Made by a program: the position numbers and the translations under genes
Notes under the pieces: model-generated
What the model saw: the letters and a program-made list of their open reading frames with translations, nothing else
Database searches by the model: none
Told to the model about the DNA's origin: nothing
Origin: Sceloporus undulatus
Lineage: Eukaryota > Chordata > Lepidosauria > Squamata > Phrynosomatidae
Assembly (NCBI RefSeq): GCF_019175285.1
Contig: NC_056527.1
Coordinates: 64,512,030 to 64,576,029, forward strand
Length of the DNA stretch: 64,000 bases
Direction: 5' to 3'
In this document: in pieces, positions 22,501-37,600 of the stretch
How the letters are laid out: the number at the start of each line of letters is the position of its first letter
Position numbering within the stretch: the stretch's first letter is position 1

Positions 22501-23676
22501 AGACATAACGTCCATACGAGACTCCAGCCGAGGAATGCAAAGAGCAGCAGTTCAACATCATCTGGAGGGCTGTACAATTCCCACTTTTGCTTTAGCCACA
22601 CACAAATGTATGTTTGACGAGTCCCAGATTGACAAGTAAACATTTTTTGGACCTATGTGCAATGTATATTAATGTATAGCCATAGCCTACAATAGCACCT
22701 TATGCATTTCTCTTACCTGCCTTTTTTCTTGCGCCCTTTTCTTCCTTTACATTATTTTTAAAATTCATTTTAAAATCTTTTTTAAAAACCCTCACTATAC
22801 TCTTATGAAGTGGATCAGGCTAGGAGAGGTGGAAATTCACCCCATGAGTTTCGTGGCTCAGTGGGGCCTAGAACCTAGATCTCCTAAGTCCCTATTAACT
22901 CTTACTTGAGTTGGAAAATTAGTTCAAGCGTACTACCAAATAGTATTCTCAATACTCAGAAGCAAGCACCATTCAGTTGAGTGGGTCTTGTTCCTAAGTA
23001 AGAGTTTACAGTATCGTAGCATCATCAGCACATGGCCATTGTCAGTTGATGAGTGAATATTCCAGTACTACAGAGAGTGGCCAGATATAAAAGAGGGAAG
23101 GGTTCTAGCATATTTAATGGGGGGGGGGGAATGGGACTTTCTACACCATAAGTAAAGGTAAGTGCAGGAATCCTGCCTCTTTTGCCTCTGGTTGTGCTAA
23201 CTTAAAACAGGCATGCTCACACAGTCATAGTGCTACCTTTGCCGTGGAAGATCCCATATTTTTAAGTTGCTTTTTTGTTTTGAAAGAGGGAGCAACTACA
23301 CTTTCAGCTCTAATTCTTTGGATAGGAAGAAGGATTTTTCTCATTTTATAGTTTTTGTGGCAGCTTAAACCTTTATGCAAAGTATATTCTAATAGTGGGT
23401 TAACATTAAGATGTGTAACAAAAACATTGTTCCAAAGGATGGCAGAATTATTATTATTATTATTAAAAAACCCTCTATCTCCATAGGAGGGAAGCAAGAC
23501 CACTTGTAGAAGAAACAACTCTGCTATACAGTATAGAGTTTTCATCACTGATAATGTCATCTGTCATATCATTGATATAGTTTCTCTGTTGATCTGTTCT
23601 ATACATTGAGAGAAGTTTGCTTGAAGGTGAGCAGGAATTACTTCCATAACAAACAATGCATCTTCTTAAGGACTGA

Positions 23677-23737
<61 letters not shown>

Positions 23738-26700
23738 TTGCTTTTGCACAGGTGCCAATATTGGGAAACCACTGGAGGGCATACGGATCCTTGACCTAAC
23801 AAGGTTTGTCTTTTCTTTGTCTGTGGTTGTTTTTGTTGTTGTTGTTGTTAACATTTATTTATAGAGTGCTGTAGGATTTGTAGAGCACTTTACATAGTAG
23901 AAATCAAGATAAAATAAGAATAAAAACCTGCCAAATGATGTACAGTCTAAAACATCAATATTACAAAATTAAAACATCACTAAAATAATACAGCAGGCAT
24001 ACAGTCAAAACATAAGCATCACAACCAATTAACAATCAGTAATATGGAATGCCTCCGTAAACAAAGTTGTCTTCAGTTCGGCCTTGAAATTGACCAAGGA
24101 AGTAACTGTTCGCAATTGTTCTAAAATTGTAGTTAAAAAAATACATAGTTTGGGACAATTATTTTTTTACTTGTTAACTTTGCAGAGTACTTGCTGGACC
24201 ATTTGCTACTATGAATCTAGGAGACCTTGGAGGTGAAGTAATTAAAGTGGAAAAACCAGGTAAACTGATTTTGCTGTGTTCATTTGTATGCCTAGTCTTC
24301 CTGGCTTTCTCATGTTCCTCTCAGACAGACATACAGTCCGCCCGTCCTTTATGCGAGGGATCTTTTCTGGACACACACACACACACCCCGGCATAAAGGG
24401 AATTCCGCCTATGCTCGAGCACCATTCAAATGAATGGGCTCATGCATGCAGTGGCGTGGCAGTGTGGCGGTGCACGTGCACCATGGGCATGCACCCCATT
24501 ATTCCTTATGGGACGCACTGCCCCTTCTCCCAGTGCAGCTTTCAGTGTATGCTGAAAGCCGCGAAAGGTGTGCCCACGTCATACGTGGACGCACTATATA
24601 AGGCACATAATGGGTACAGTCCAACACAGTGTTAAGCTTGTTTAAGGGTTGTCCTCAAGGGCTAAATGGCCCAACTTGACCCTGGCCTCAGGTTATCTAG
24701 TTTAGATGATGCAGACCAAGACATCAGTGGCAGGAGCAGGCCTCTCTTGCTTGTTTAGAATAGATCTGGAGGATCTGGCCTGATCCCGGGGTAAATAGCC
24801 TTTACCCTAGGATAAAAAAGATCTGGTTCTGTGCAGAGTTTCCTTGAAACTCTGCTGCAAAAATGAGCTGTTTATTTCTCCACTTCTGCTCCTTACCTTA
24901 ATGGCTGGTGAGTATCTGAGAAGCCGCCCAGTTGACATGTCTGAAGCAGACAGATGCCCCATTTCCACATCAGATACAGACTGGGGGCTTGTCAGATGGA
25001 TCAGCAGTCAAGGTAAGGAGTGGCACACCAATCCCAGGTCCCTGGATCAGCATGGGGATGGGTTTCTGAACAGCTACCCATCCCTACACTGACCCAGGGA
25101 TCAAACCACATGAGCACCGGGGCCAGGAAAGCATGGGCTTGGCGCATGCTTACCTTGCCTATTTGCTCTGGCCCTGAGATATTTAGCATTAAACACACTT
25201 AACTATTTGGGCTGTGACCAATATCTTTTATTTTACAGTGTGGCTTGTTTTGATGCTGTAACACTCTTTTTGTTTTAGAGATAGACAAAATTCTTCATTT
25301 TCAGTTTTTCAAATCTGGATAACATAATCGGCATATTATATAATCTGTATCATATGCAAATGAAACAATATGCAAATTATAACATTATGCAATGGAATTG
25401 CATTCATTACTACATTGTTTGTCTACCACTGTGTTTCATCCCTGAGAATATTTATGCAAAAAGCATATGGCCTGACTGAGTTAGTACAGTTTAACAGTTA
25501 AGAGTGTTAACTGTTAGCCTATGAAAGAAATCTTATAGCACCTTTGAGACTAACTGAAAGAAAGTTGGTAGCATGAGCTTTCATAGACTTGAGTCTGCTT
25601 CTTCAGGTGCACGTTTAGAATGGAGAATCTATATAAGCTGTTTGTGTGAGCAACAGGAATAGATAGCTGTATGAATGAGTATTAGAATATAGAGTGGGAA
25701 ACAGAGGTGTATGTGTGTAATGAACTGTTCAACACGGCCCTCACGAGGAGGGGGGTTAGATAGTGTTGGAATGTGTATAGTGTGCCAGTAAATCAATATA
25801 TCTGTTCATCCCATTGTTAATGGACTGTAGTCTATGGACAGATTCAAATTCTGCTATTTCTCTTTACAATTTTCCTTTGTAATTCTTTTGTTCAAGGGTT
25901 GCTGTTCTGAGGTCTGAGATGGAATGCCCAATGAGACTGAAGTGTTCTGCAACTGGCTTTTGTGTATTTCCGTTCTTAATGTCTGATTTGTGTCCATTTA
26001 TCCTCTGATGCAGAGAGTGGCCTGTTAGCCCAATGCAGAGTGTTGAAGGGCATTGCTGACATAATATGGCTTAAATCACATTGGATGATAAGTAAAAAGA
26101 AACAAACAAACAAACAAACGAATAAATTACCAACTTCTTCCAAGCAGGAGTTTTCTTTTTTAAAAGTCTAACCATTTAGGTATGGTTATGGTTGGGCTCA
26201 GATCAAGTGTCCGTTATAATTAGCCCAGTTTGATTATTTATTGATTTTTAAATTTTAAATATTTCTTCTCAGGAGAAAAGTGTGTGTGTATGTGTGTGTG
26301 TTTATCTCTTCTCCTGACATGGGACCCAGGGCAGCTTACAACTAGGATAAAACAAGATAAAGCTTTAAAAAACTCATGTTGTTGTTGTAGTTGTTAACTC
26401 CTTTAAAGTAGACTTTGTCATATGGCGACCTTATGGATGAGAGACCCTCAAGGCACGCTATCATCAACAGCCCTGCTCAGGTCTTGCAGACTCGGGACCA
26501 TGGCCTCCTTCATTCAGTCTATCCATCTGGAATATAGTCTTCCTCTTTTCCTCCTGTCTTCTACCTTATAAAGCATTATTGCCTTTTGTAGTGAGTCATG
26601 TTTTCTCATGATATATTCAAAATATGACAGTCTCAGTTTAGTCATCTTGGCTTCCAGGAAGAGATCAGACTTGATTTGCTCTAGGACTAATTTATTGACC

Positions 26701-29700
26701 TTTTTTAACAGTCCACGGTATCTGTATAACTCTTGTCCAGCACCACATTTCAGATGAGTTGATTTTCTTCCTATCACCTTTCGTCACTGTCCTGCTGTCA
26801 AAATTATACATAGAAATTGGAAATAGAAATTTCTTTACTCTTCCAAAGTTTGTGTAAGAAAGGAGGAGCCGTACCCCTATTTGACTTAACAGTATGTGTC
26901 TCCATTGAATTATATCAGTTTTCTGTGACAAATTAAATTGGAATCCTTGATAATGAAGATTTGAGGAAGTGAACTGGAAATACATACATGATATATAACA
27001 AAGTTTGGAGTGCCAGGACACTTCTGAAAGTATACTTACATAGGCCATTATCATTTACAGGAACTGGGGATGATACAAGATCGTGGGGACCACCTTTCGT
27101 TGGAAATGAAAGCGTTTATTTTCTCAGTGTAAACAGAAATAAAAAGGTAAAAAGGATGCCCTGCTTTTTACATGGGCATATAACACTGATATTAAGAGAA
27201 ATTAAATATGGGATGCAGCAATTCTGTAAACAGGTGTTGGTGTAGTGAGTTTTTAACAGTAATAAATAAACAGGAATGTGTTATAATATTGTATTGCATT
27301 TTCTCACTGTTACTAGAGCATTGCTGTTGATCTGAAGAATCCAAAGGGAGTGAAGATCATTAAAGAGGTATGTTTTAAATACATATATCCTATTGATATG
27401 TCTTGTTTGCAGCTTAAGGGCCTATAAAGAGGAAATGGTTTTCATATTGTGAAATTTTTGTCAGGATTTTGGTAAGATTCTTCTCTCTAACTCATCTATT
27501 GTGGGGAAGCTGCCATGACTTGATCCTTTGGTTTGCTCTTCTGTAGATCCAGTGTGGAATGATGTGCATAGCTCAGGTCTTTTAAAAAAAGGACCATCAT
27601 GAAGGGCCCGGAAGCTTTCCATGACCCTGTGGAAGACACCTTGCTATCTTGTTGGAAGCCTCTGGAGCAATGATCCACGGTTTTTAACCCCAAAAAATAT
27701 GGGCAGGTGAGGAGACTGAGGATCTCCTCCCCAGGTTGCACATGGCATAAGGGCTGCACCATTTCCACCCCCAGTTGTAAGAGCTTGAATGTATTCTCCG
27801 TAAATAAAGGCAACCTTTAGTCTTCTGGATAGTTTAGATTTCAGCTCCTATTAACCCCAGCCACTCAAGCACTTTGGTCAGTGGCAAGAGATTATGAGAA
27901 GTACATTCCAAAATGTCTCAGACCCATTGCAACTGGTTATAATTAAGCAGTATGGATTTAAATTAAAAACAAAAACAAAACCCTATTCTGTTGTTTTGAC
28001 ATGGATCAGAATGGCACACTGCATGATGGGTTTCTCTCTCTCCTTAATTTAGCTGCTTTATGTTGGAGCCAGCACTACTATAATAAGGTTTTCCTAAAGA
28101 ATGGTTAATTGCTATGCAGAATTTGTCTACTGCTGTAAAGTCTGAAGACTAGAAGGAAGTAGAATTATCGTTCTTTTTTTTTACTCTCTCAGGGGTCAGG
28201 CAGAAGAAGATAGTTCAGGAGCCAAAGACATAGTATGCATTGTTCTTGTTGTTGGTCTCTGTCCACCTGTTTATCTATAGGCTGCTCACTCTTTGGGTAA
28301 TAAGAAACCTTTCTCCACCTCAGTTGAAATACTTGAAGATGCTCCAAAGCCTTCTCACATGTGGGGATATTTTTTAGTTGTTGATTCCACTTGTCTGCTG
28401 GTCTGATACAGACAAGTGGGGCAGCCAATGCAATCTCAGTGGACGATCATGGCCTTTCAGTATCAAAAGATATCCAAGTTGTCCTTCAGCATAAGTGGAA
28501 TAATCCAAATGAGAATAGACTGACTAACACAAGTAAATACCATAATGATCAAATCATTAAAGTGTGGATTTCCAAGAAGTAAAAACTAAATATACAGCCA
28601 AATATTCCTTAGGCTCCCTTCCTCTTCGATAAGATTTGTATTCATTTTGTTCTCCTTCACTGTTTTAGCCCTGCAGTACATTATTTTGATTAGTTCAACA
28701 TACAAAATGTTAAGAATCAAGTAGAAACTCCAAAATGTTGTTGTAGCAAATTTTCCCATAATATGGGAGTAATTACCTACTGTCTCCATTCTGTGCTTGC
28801 ATATGATGGTGTTCTTTCAAGCAACGTTCACATCATTAAAATATTCCCTGGTTATGTTATGCATTTGCAGATATAATCTATATTTCTAACTAAGCTATTC
28901 ATAAATGTTATGCATTATTGTTGTTTTAGTTTCCAGCTGTCCTTTTGAATATGGGGTTTCCTGGCTTCTTTTTTTAGTCTTAAGTGAAACAAAACAACCC
29001 ACAAGCGAGAGCAATAATGCTTGTGATGGCTGATATGATGACACAAGTTTACAGAAACTTGTTCCAGTGTATTCATGCTAATCAGCCCAGATATATGATA
29101 TTTCCAGAAAATGATTTCTTGGCCAGTTTAAACTAATCCAAAACAGGTCACTTGTAAACAAAATATGACCTTAGTATATGCACATATACCTATGCAGAAG
29201 GGAGAATGTACTTGTGAACTGGCAAACAGGGACTGAACTCCCATGGTCCAGAAGACCTGGATTTATATCTGGGTACTCAGAGATGGGGGCAGTGCTTTTT
29301 TCCAACATAGGTCTTTGTCCCCAGTTTTAGCTGTAAGCATGTTTGGGTATTCTATTTCAGTCTCAATTGGGATGTATGTACACTGTAGAAATAATGCAAT
29401 TTGATGCCACTTTTAAGTGCTATAGCTCCATCCTATGGAATCCTGTGGTTTGCAATTTTACAAGGTCTTTAACCATCTGTGCCAAAGAAGCTGGTGCCTC
29501 ACAAAACTAGAAATTGCAGGATTCTGTAGGATCGAGCCATGACAGTTAAGATGGTATCAAACTGTATTACTTCTACAGTGTAGATGCACCCTAAGACTTA
29601 ATGTGAACTTAAAAAATATACATTCTTTCCCATGCTCTATACATTTTTATTTATTTATTTCATTTCATTTCATTTCATTTCATTTCATTTGTATGCTACC

Positions 29701-32700
29701 CAGAGTGGGAACCAAGGCAGCTTCTAGACAGAGTCAATGTAAAAAGCTTCACAATAAAATTTAAAAACAATTTAAATCACTACAAAAAGAATATAAAATC
29801 ATTTTAAAAGCACACAAAAGTTAAAAAGATGGATCAAACATCCCAATAAGAAGATATTCTGCATTAAAAATATTAAAAGTCTATTTAAATACAAAATGGC
29901 TTTATCCATTGGCAAAAATAAATGGAGGGAGAGGCTAACCTAGCCTCCCACAGAAGAGTGTTGCAGAGGGTGAGAGCAGCCACTGAAAAGCCTTTCTCTT
30001 GTGTCCTAACCAAGTGAGAGCTGTGATGGTGGTGGGACCGAGAGAAAGTTCTTCCTGTAGATCTTAGAACTCTGTCAGATTTGTACAAAGAAAAACAGTC
30101 TTTCAGATAGTCTGGAACTAAACTGCATGGGGATTTTTAGGTCATGACTAACCCTTTGAATTGTGTCTGGAAACAAACAGATAACCAACGAAGCTGTTTT
30201 AACAAGTGAGTTATATGCTCCCTCTAACTGGTCTCGGTCAGCATTCTGGTCACGGCATTTTGGACCTGATGAAGTTTCCAAACAGTTTCCAAAGGCAGCC
30301 CCATTTAGAGAGCATTACAGTAGTCCAAATGGGATGCAGGGACACAGCTAGGATTTTAGGAAGGGGGGGTCCAGACTAAGTGCCACCATTATAATGGGGC
30401 TTGGGTGTGGTGGCGCAGCAGCACACACCATTCATTTTTCTAATGGAAGGAGGGGTCCAGATCCCAAGAACCCCCTCCCCCCCGGCTACGTCCCTGTGGG
30501 ATGTAATCAAGTCATATGTCACTGTAGCCAGATCTGAAGTTTCAAGGAATGGGCATAATTGGCACGCTAGTTTTAGCTGTGCAAATGCTCTCCTGGCCAC
30601 TGCTAAAACCAGGGCATCCAGGCTCAGATCTTTGTCCTGGAGAATACCCAAGCTGCGTGCCTGAGATTTCAGGGGCGTGTCACCCTATCCAACACAGGTG
30701 GAGTCCCTATTTCCTGATCTGCCTTTTGACCAGGAGCATCTCTGTTTTGTCTGGATTCAATTTGTTTGCCTGCAACCAGTCCATTACTGCTAACAGACAT
30801 TGGCTCAATAATTTCCTTGAAACCAGATGGGAAGGAGAGTTGGGTGTCATCAGCATATTGATGGCATAACAATCCCAAGCTCCAGATGACCTCTCCCAGT
30901 GGTTTCATGTAGATATTAAACATCATGGGGGACAAAATAGAACCCTTAGGGAACCCACAGGCCAACAGCCAGGCCATTGAACAGTAGTCTTCTAGCACCA
31001 GCTTCTGAGTTTGCCCCTCCAAGAAAGATTGGAACCACTGAATAACAGTTACCCCAAGTCCCATCCCAGAGAATCAGTCCAGAAGGATACAGTGGTTGAT
31101 AGTACTAAAAGCTGCTGACAGATCCAGCAGAACCAGCAGGGATGACTACCACATTGTAACATTATGACAGTATATCAGAAGATTTACTAAGGGATCCTCC
31201 TCTAAGGCAGACATGATGTTCTCCTCCAAGGCAGACATGATGACTCTATGGTGTAAAATAATTTATACAGCAGTGTAAAATTTAATGTAGCAAGGCACAT
31301 TTGATGTATGATGTGTGTACTGCAACAGTGCCAGAACTGTCTTTTTAAGTGTAATTTTTAGATTAACTAGTTTATTGAAATTCTAAAGTAAATTAGGAGT
31401 TGAGTTGCTGAATTTATGGAAGTTCATTAAGAGTCTGACTCATCTTCACTTTTTATTTCAGCTTTCAGCTGTCTCTGATATTCTTGTGGAAAACTACATC
31501 CCTGGAAAACTGGCTGCGATGGGCCTGGGTTATGAAGACATTAACAAGATTGCTCCTCAGATTGTTTACTGTTCAATAACAGGTATCTAAATGTGTGCTG
31601 TGGCTTAGTGATTAAAATATTTAGTGTTCTTCTTTGTGCTGTCTGGTTATTTTTTTAAATTGAAGGTGTGCCTTTTACAAATGTGCTTTCTTTTTATTTT
31701 ATGCTGCTTGGTAGGGTGGTGGTTATGAAAAATGAGGTTGTACTGTATTCCATTCCTGCTCTCAGTAAAACAGGTGTGGGGTAAATGAGGATGGTTAAAT
31801 GTATTTCCCCCTCTTACTCCAGATTTAGGCCAAGGTTGGAATCTGGTGAGACCAAGCCTGAAATCACCTTGTAAGGGATAACAGGAACATTCTTCTTTTG
31901 TTGTGATATTGTGCTATATACAAACAGTATTATCTCAAGAAAAGCACTTTATCACATAAGGTTCTTCTCCTGTTAAAATAGTGTTGTTTCTGAAAGTTAA
32001 GCAATCACTATGCTCTCTTTCCTATTGTCCTTTAGGGAACCTTTCCAGGATTGCAACTTTTTTTTTTAATTAATCTTTATTGAATTTTCTCATTAAAAAA
32101 AACAACATCACAATTACAAATACACTCATAACACATAAAGCCAGATTCATTGTCTAAATGAAATACAAACATCAAACTGTTGCTTAAATATTATACATAT
32201 CGGCTTTCTATACTTTGCACTTCCTCTGAGGAGTTGGGACAAGCAAATGTGAAACTTGAAATAAATATAAACCCTATTACATATTAATCGTAAGACTCTT
32301 TCTCAATTCTCATATGCGTAACATATTCATAGTAGGAAACCAAACAGCCGTATTTCTTAGGTATTTGACTCTATGCAATGTAATTTCTGCCCTAATTAGT
32401 GTTAATAAATAAGGAAAAGAAATTACCGGTGAAATATTACCATATAAAGTTTAAGGACAGTTCTTCTTTTTTCACAAATTGCATAAATGGTTCCCAATTT
32501 TTTTTTTCCTTGTTCCAATCCAGGTTTCTTATGTAGCAAGTCAATTTATCCGTCTGTATATAGTCCAACATTTTCATAGCCCAATCAGTCCATGAAGGAT
32601 GTTGGGTTGTTTTCCAATGTGAGGCGAACACAATTCTAGCTGCTGTAATTATATAAAACAATAGTTTACCATAGGCTTTTTCAAGTTTTTCATTCATGAT

Positions 32701-34283
32701 CATGTTTAGGAGATACATTTTGGGATCTAATGGGATTTTTTGTTGTAATATAAATTGAACTATTTGGTGAATCATTTTCCAATATATCTTAGCATATTCA
32801 CAGGTCCACCACATATGAATATAAGAGCCACTGGCTTTATTACACTTCCAACAGGTCGGGTCTTGATTTTTATATATCTTGGCTAATTTTAATGGAGTCA
32901 GATGCCATCGATATTGCATTTTTAGATAGTTTTCTCTAATTGCCGTGCAAGCCGTATGTTTCATTCTTACATTCCAATTCTTTTCCCATTGATCTAACAT
33001 TAAATTTTCACCTAGGTCTTGTGCCCATTTCACCATAGTAGGTTTAATAACCTCACTCTGCAAGTCCAAGTTCAACAAATATTTATATAGTTTTGAGATT
33101 CTTCCTTTAATTTTTCCCAAAATAATTTTATCAAAAGCCTGAGGTTCTGAATAAATACCCATTGTTTTACAATCTACTATAAATCTTTCCTTTAGTTGAC
33201 GATATAAGAACCAATTATATCGTCAACTTATATCGTCAGGATTGCAACTTTTGTTTGAGCTAACACCATATCATACACAGCATTTGGACTACCTACCCAG
33301 TACTTCCTTGAAGACATTTCCACCCTGTTCTTTAGTTTGGCACACATGTGCTTGCAAACACAGATGCCCCTTTGAAATATAAATGAAAACAGTCTTACTT
33401 TTAAAAATGACCTTTTCCCCCAAGCAGGGGGGCTTCCTGATCCGGATGGATCAGACTTCTAGCAGATGACACCATACAACTAGTAGAAAAAAGCAAAGAC
33501 ATGGAGCGGTTACTGAAGAAAGCCAAGGAATAAAGTGCAAAGGCAGGTTTATCACTGAACTTTAAGAAAACGAAAAAACTGACCACAGATTGTTTACATA
33601 ACTTTAAAGCAGAGGATGAAGGCATTGAAATAGTTCAAGGTTTTCTAGGTTTTCAAGGTTTTTCAAGGTTTCCCTGACAGATTGTTTTACTCCTATGTTT
33701 TTAGAATTTCAATATGTAGCCCTGTCATGAATGTTTTAATGATTTTAATTCATTTTAAAGGTTAATGTTGTTATTATGTTAGTTTCGTAAAATTTTAAGT
33801 TTATGGTTTATTTTGATATAGGGATAGTGGGTTTTATTTTATGTTATTTGTTAGTTTATGAATATTATTTAATTATTTAATTATTTAATTATTTATTTTA
33901 CGGTATTTATACCCCGCCCTTCAGCCCTAAAGGCTCTCAGAGCAGCTTACAGTTATTATTATTTTTAATTAGACGATTCCCTGCCCTCAACCTTACAATC
34001 TAAAAAGACATAACACAAAAGGGGAAGGGAATGGTGGTGGGGAAGGGGATCAGGTCCAGCAGTTCTTCTCTCCCTCTGCAGCCAGGAGCAAGGCATATGG
34101 ACTGGAGGGAGGACTCTTCTTCTTAATCGAGGCCAGGTCCGATGGAGCTGGCCCTGCCTTTTCACTACCTGCCAGGCCGGATGATGAGAGCTGGCATGGA
34201 GGGAGGGCTTTATGTATTATGTAACATGTTATATGTTTTTATGTATGTAAGCCACCTCAATCCATAGGGAGAGGTGGGGTATA

Positions 34284-34328
<45 letters not shown>

Positions 34329-34573
34329 GATTATTATGATTAGCTTCAGACTTGACTCATTTCTGGCAGATAAAAGCCAGCAACTGTTGATCTATTTGTC
34401 TGATCTATCCAAATCCTGAATTTCATCTACTGGTGATTAGTTAAGTCCGTAGCTAGAACCAGCAGCAAGAGAGAGATAGAAGGTTAATGAAATAAATGCT
34501 TTTTAAAACTGTGAGATGCTGTTCCACTTATATTTCTAGGCATGTGTCCACATACCTGTGGGCATGTGTGCAT

Positions 34574-34604
<31 letters not shown>

Positions 34605-37600
34605 CTGGAATGGGACTACAAAGCAGGATGGGAGGCAGTTAGCAAAGTTTTGGTTTCTCTGACAAGCCTCAATGGTTTTTTTTTTTCTATAGAGAAAATA
34701 AAGTTTAAAAGTTTCTCACCCCATGTAGCCCTGTCATGAATGTTTTAATGATTTCAATTGCCAGTTCAAAGAAAATCAAATTAGGACAGACCAATGAAGC
34801 ATAAAAAATGAGGATGAAGTTAATAAAGAGCGTTCTGTGACACTCAGAGACTATTACAATTTCAGAAAGTCTAACAAAGAAAGAAGGCTAACCATTCTCA
34901 ACTAAATGGAGTAAGAATTCAGATAGCCTTTAGAAACACCATGAAAAGGAAAAACAGATTTAGAAATACAAGGGAAAATGACCTATAAAAAAGTTCAAAC
35001 TAATGAGTAGGAAGTCAGAATTTTTTTTATGAGATATAAAATACAGATTTACAACAAGGGTAAAGGATTAAAGTAGAATAAGATGGATAAACATGACCAA
35101 ACTTTATATCTTATTTAATAAGAAATGTTACTTGTTTTGTTATTACAGTGTATATGCTACATATAATGAAAGACATCTGAAGAATGTTTGTAACATTTCA
35201 TAAAAAGGAAAAAAACCAAATCAAATCAAATTGAAATTTCTACCTCTTCTCCTTCTACCTAATCACAGGGCACCTAAGCCATACCCAAAGAACCAAAAGC
35301 ATGCCCACTGACCAGCCCAAGTTGGCATTAAAGTGCAACTAAACTTTCTCACTGGAAATTGTAGTAGTATAGCAGCAGGAAAGGGGCTCATTAATGATTT
35401 TGTGTGTGTGTTAAATATGCTTTCAAAATGGATTCCCACAGGAGAACAGCTGCAGAAAATGGTATGTGATAAGCCCCAACCAAAGACAATATTATTCTGG
35501 TATAATTGTGATTTACCTGTCTCTTGTGATAAAGCCCAAAGATTTGGACAAAGCCCAAATCAGGCATTCCACACAATTGTGTTGGGATGTGCTGAGGACA
35601 ACAGTTAACTATGGAATTTGCTAATGCTATATTTTCCCTGTTCCAAAGGAGTGGCATTCTTGTCTCAGGAGTATCTATGACCAGGTGTGAAGGTTCACTG
35701 CCTTCAGAATTTGAAGATATTTATTTCTATGCTTATGGAAAATATTGACTGAGATCCAGATAGCCAGATGCTGGACACATCCTTGCTCATCTCCCCACTT
35801 TGTGGGTGACTAAACTCATAAGAGCCCATGACCTGTTAAAATTCGTAGTGTTTGGGTTATGCTTGATTTCTAAATCACTAATGCTGAGGCTACTAACAGA
35901 CAGCATGCATGCTAAGGTGTCAATGTAAGAACTGGTGCCTCCGTGTTGAGGTTGTATGCAGCCCTGCCAAGATCTTCTTAGTTACTCTGATCATTGTCAA
36001 TTGCTACATGCTGTAAGTAGCCTCCAATGTGAATGTAGCTATTGCTAGAAATAGCGACAGCCCTCCTGAGATACTAATGCAAGGAGCCTGATCTGCATGA
36101 ATTCAATCATTTCCGCCTTCATATCAATAAACGATTGTCCTGAGAAAAAGTAGTGTAATATTTAACAAAAAATGAATAGATAAAGCTAATGATTCAAAAC
36201 AATTACTAAGATTTAAAGGAGCTATTATTTCAGTTGTTAACTAAATGCACAATAGTTCATGTACTGTTGCTCTCTAACTACAATCTTTGGCCCAGATGAA
36301 TAAATACTTGTGTAATTTTCAGCATGTCTATGTATACAATTCTGCGGATCTGTGGGAAGCTAAAACCTAATTATGTGTGTAAGAACTTATTGCTTCTTCC
36401 TTTTTCTTTCACATTTGGGGCTAGTCACTTCTTGTGGAATGCAGTGGATTAGTGGTTAAGACACCAATTCTGACAACTGGAAAACAAGAAGGTTGGCAGT
36501 TCGAGACCTGAGTGCTACATGATGGGGTGATCTCCTGTAATTTCATCCCAGCTTCTGTCAATCTAGCAATTTGAAACCATGCAAATGCAAGTTGATAGAA
36601 AGGTATCACTTTGATGGGAAGGTAACAACGTTTGGTACACTCATGCTGGCCACATGACCACCAGAGTAGTCCTTGGACAACGCTGGCTCTTTGATTTAAT
36701 AATGGAGATGAGCACGGCCCCCTACAGTCAGTTATGACTAGGCATTCATGATAAGCGACTACCTTTACCATTATCCCCTTACTGGATCTAGGCCTTGTTT
36801 ATATGTATAAAGCCTTCAACATCAATGGCAGATGAACAAAGCTAGGATAGTGCTCATTGTTTCCCTTTTTCCTTGATGTTTTTAGTTTATGTGTTATATG
36901 ATACTTTTTAAAACACCACACACTTACTGGGCTTCTGGGATCATATGGCCTGCTTGGCGCTTCACAAAACTTGGTGTTAGCCAGAGGGACTCATTTGTGT
37001 ATAAAATCAGAAATTTTTGTTATAGCAATAGTGTATCTTCTCTGGCATACATCTTCAGTCTGGCTGTTTTTTCCCATTTGTATATAGAGTTGTTGCATAT
37101 CTGTTGTTTATTTTTTCAGCTTTGGATTTTGGATAGTTAGTGACTCTGGGACATACATGTGGGGGGATAATAGTTGGTGCCTAAAAGTCTAGTCCAGCTG
37201 TTGCTAATGTGTCTCAAAGGTTGTGGTTGTCCCAAGAGACCCAGCCAACCCAAAGGATTCTTTCTATTAGAACAGGATTCTTCATGCGGCAGTGAGAAAA
37301 TCTGAATAATTTGGGAGCATGCAAAAAAATGAAAGCACACACCCATGTACAACAAATCCTATTTTCAGTTATTTGCCTGCAGTCTGCCTACTTGTATAAG
37401 ACAGCTGATTTTTGGATGACATAGCTAATGGTAAGATAGGGAGAAGTGCATATGGTTTTTATGTTAGACTATGCACTTGCCAGTTGCACTTCATTTCCAA
37501 GGAAAGCATTTTGGGTGACTAGAACGATACTGACATCACCCAAGTCACTTTTGAAGTCTTTAGTCTTTTTCTGTTTTGCTTATTTGGGAAGACCTTCTAG

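Larger units (their letters stand above)
33714..34759. repeat. 37-bp direct repeat pair
   Basis: 33714-33750 and 34723-34759 are identical but for one base (ATGTAGCCCTGTCATGAATG start). About 1 kb apart, with L2-like tails and microsatellites between. Confidence 0.8.

Noticed and set aside
24844-25202. Overlapping frames on both strands in intron 3
   Set aside because: No homology, no splice context; probably GC-richer repeat sequence.
31200-31245. A 20-odd base tandem duplication (AAGGCAGACATGATG twice)
   Set aside because: Short local duplication in a decayed LINE; no further significance seen.
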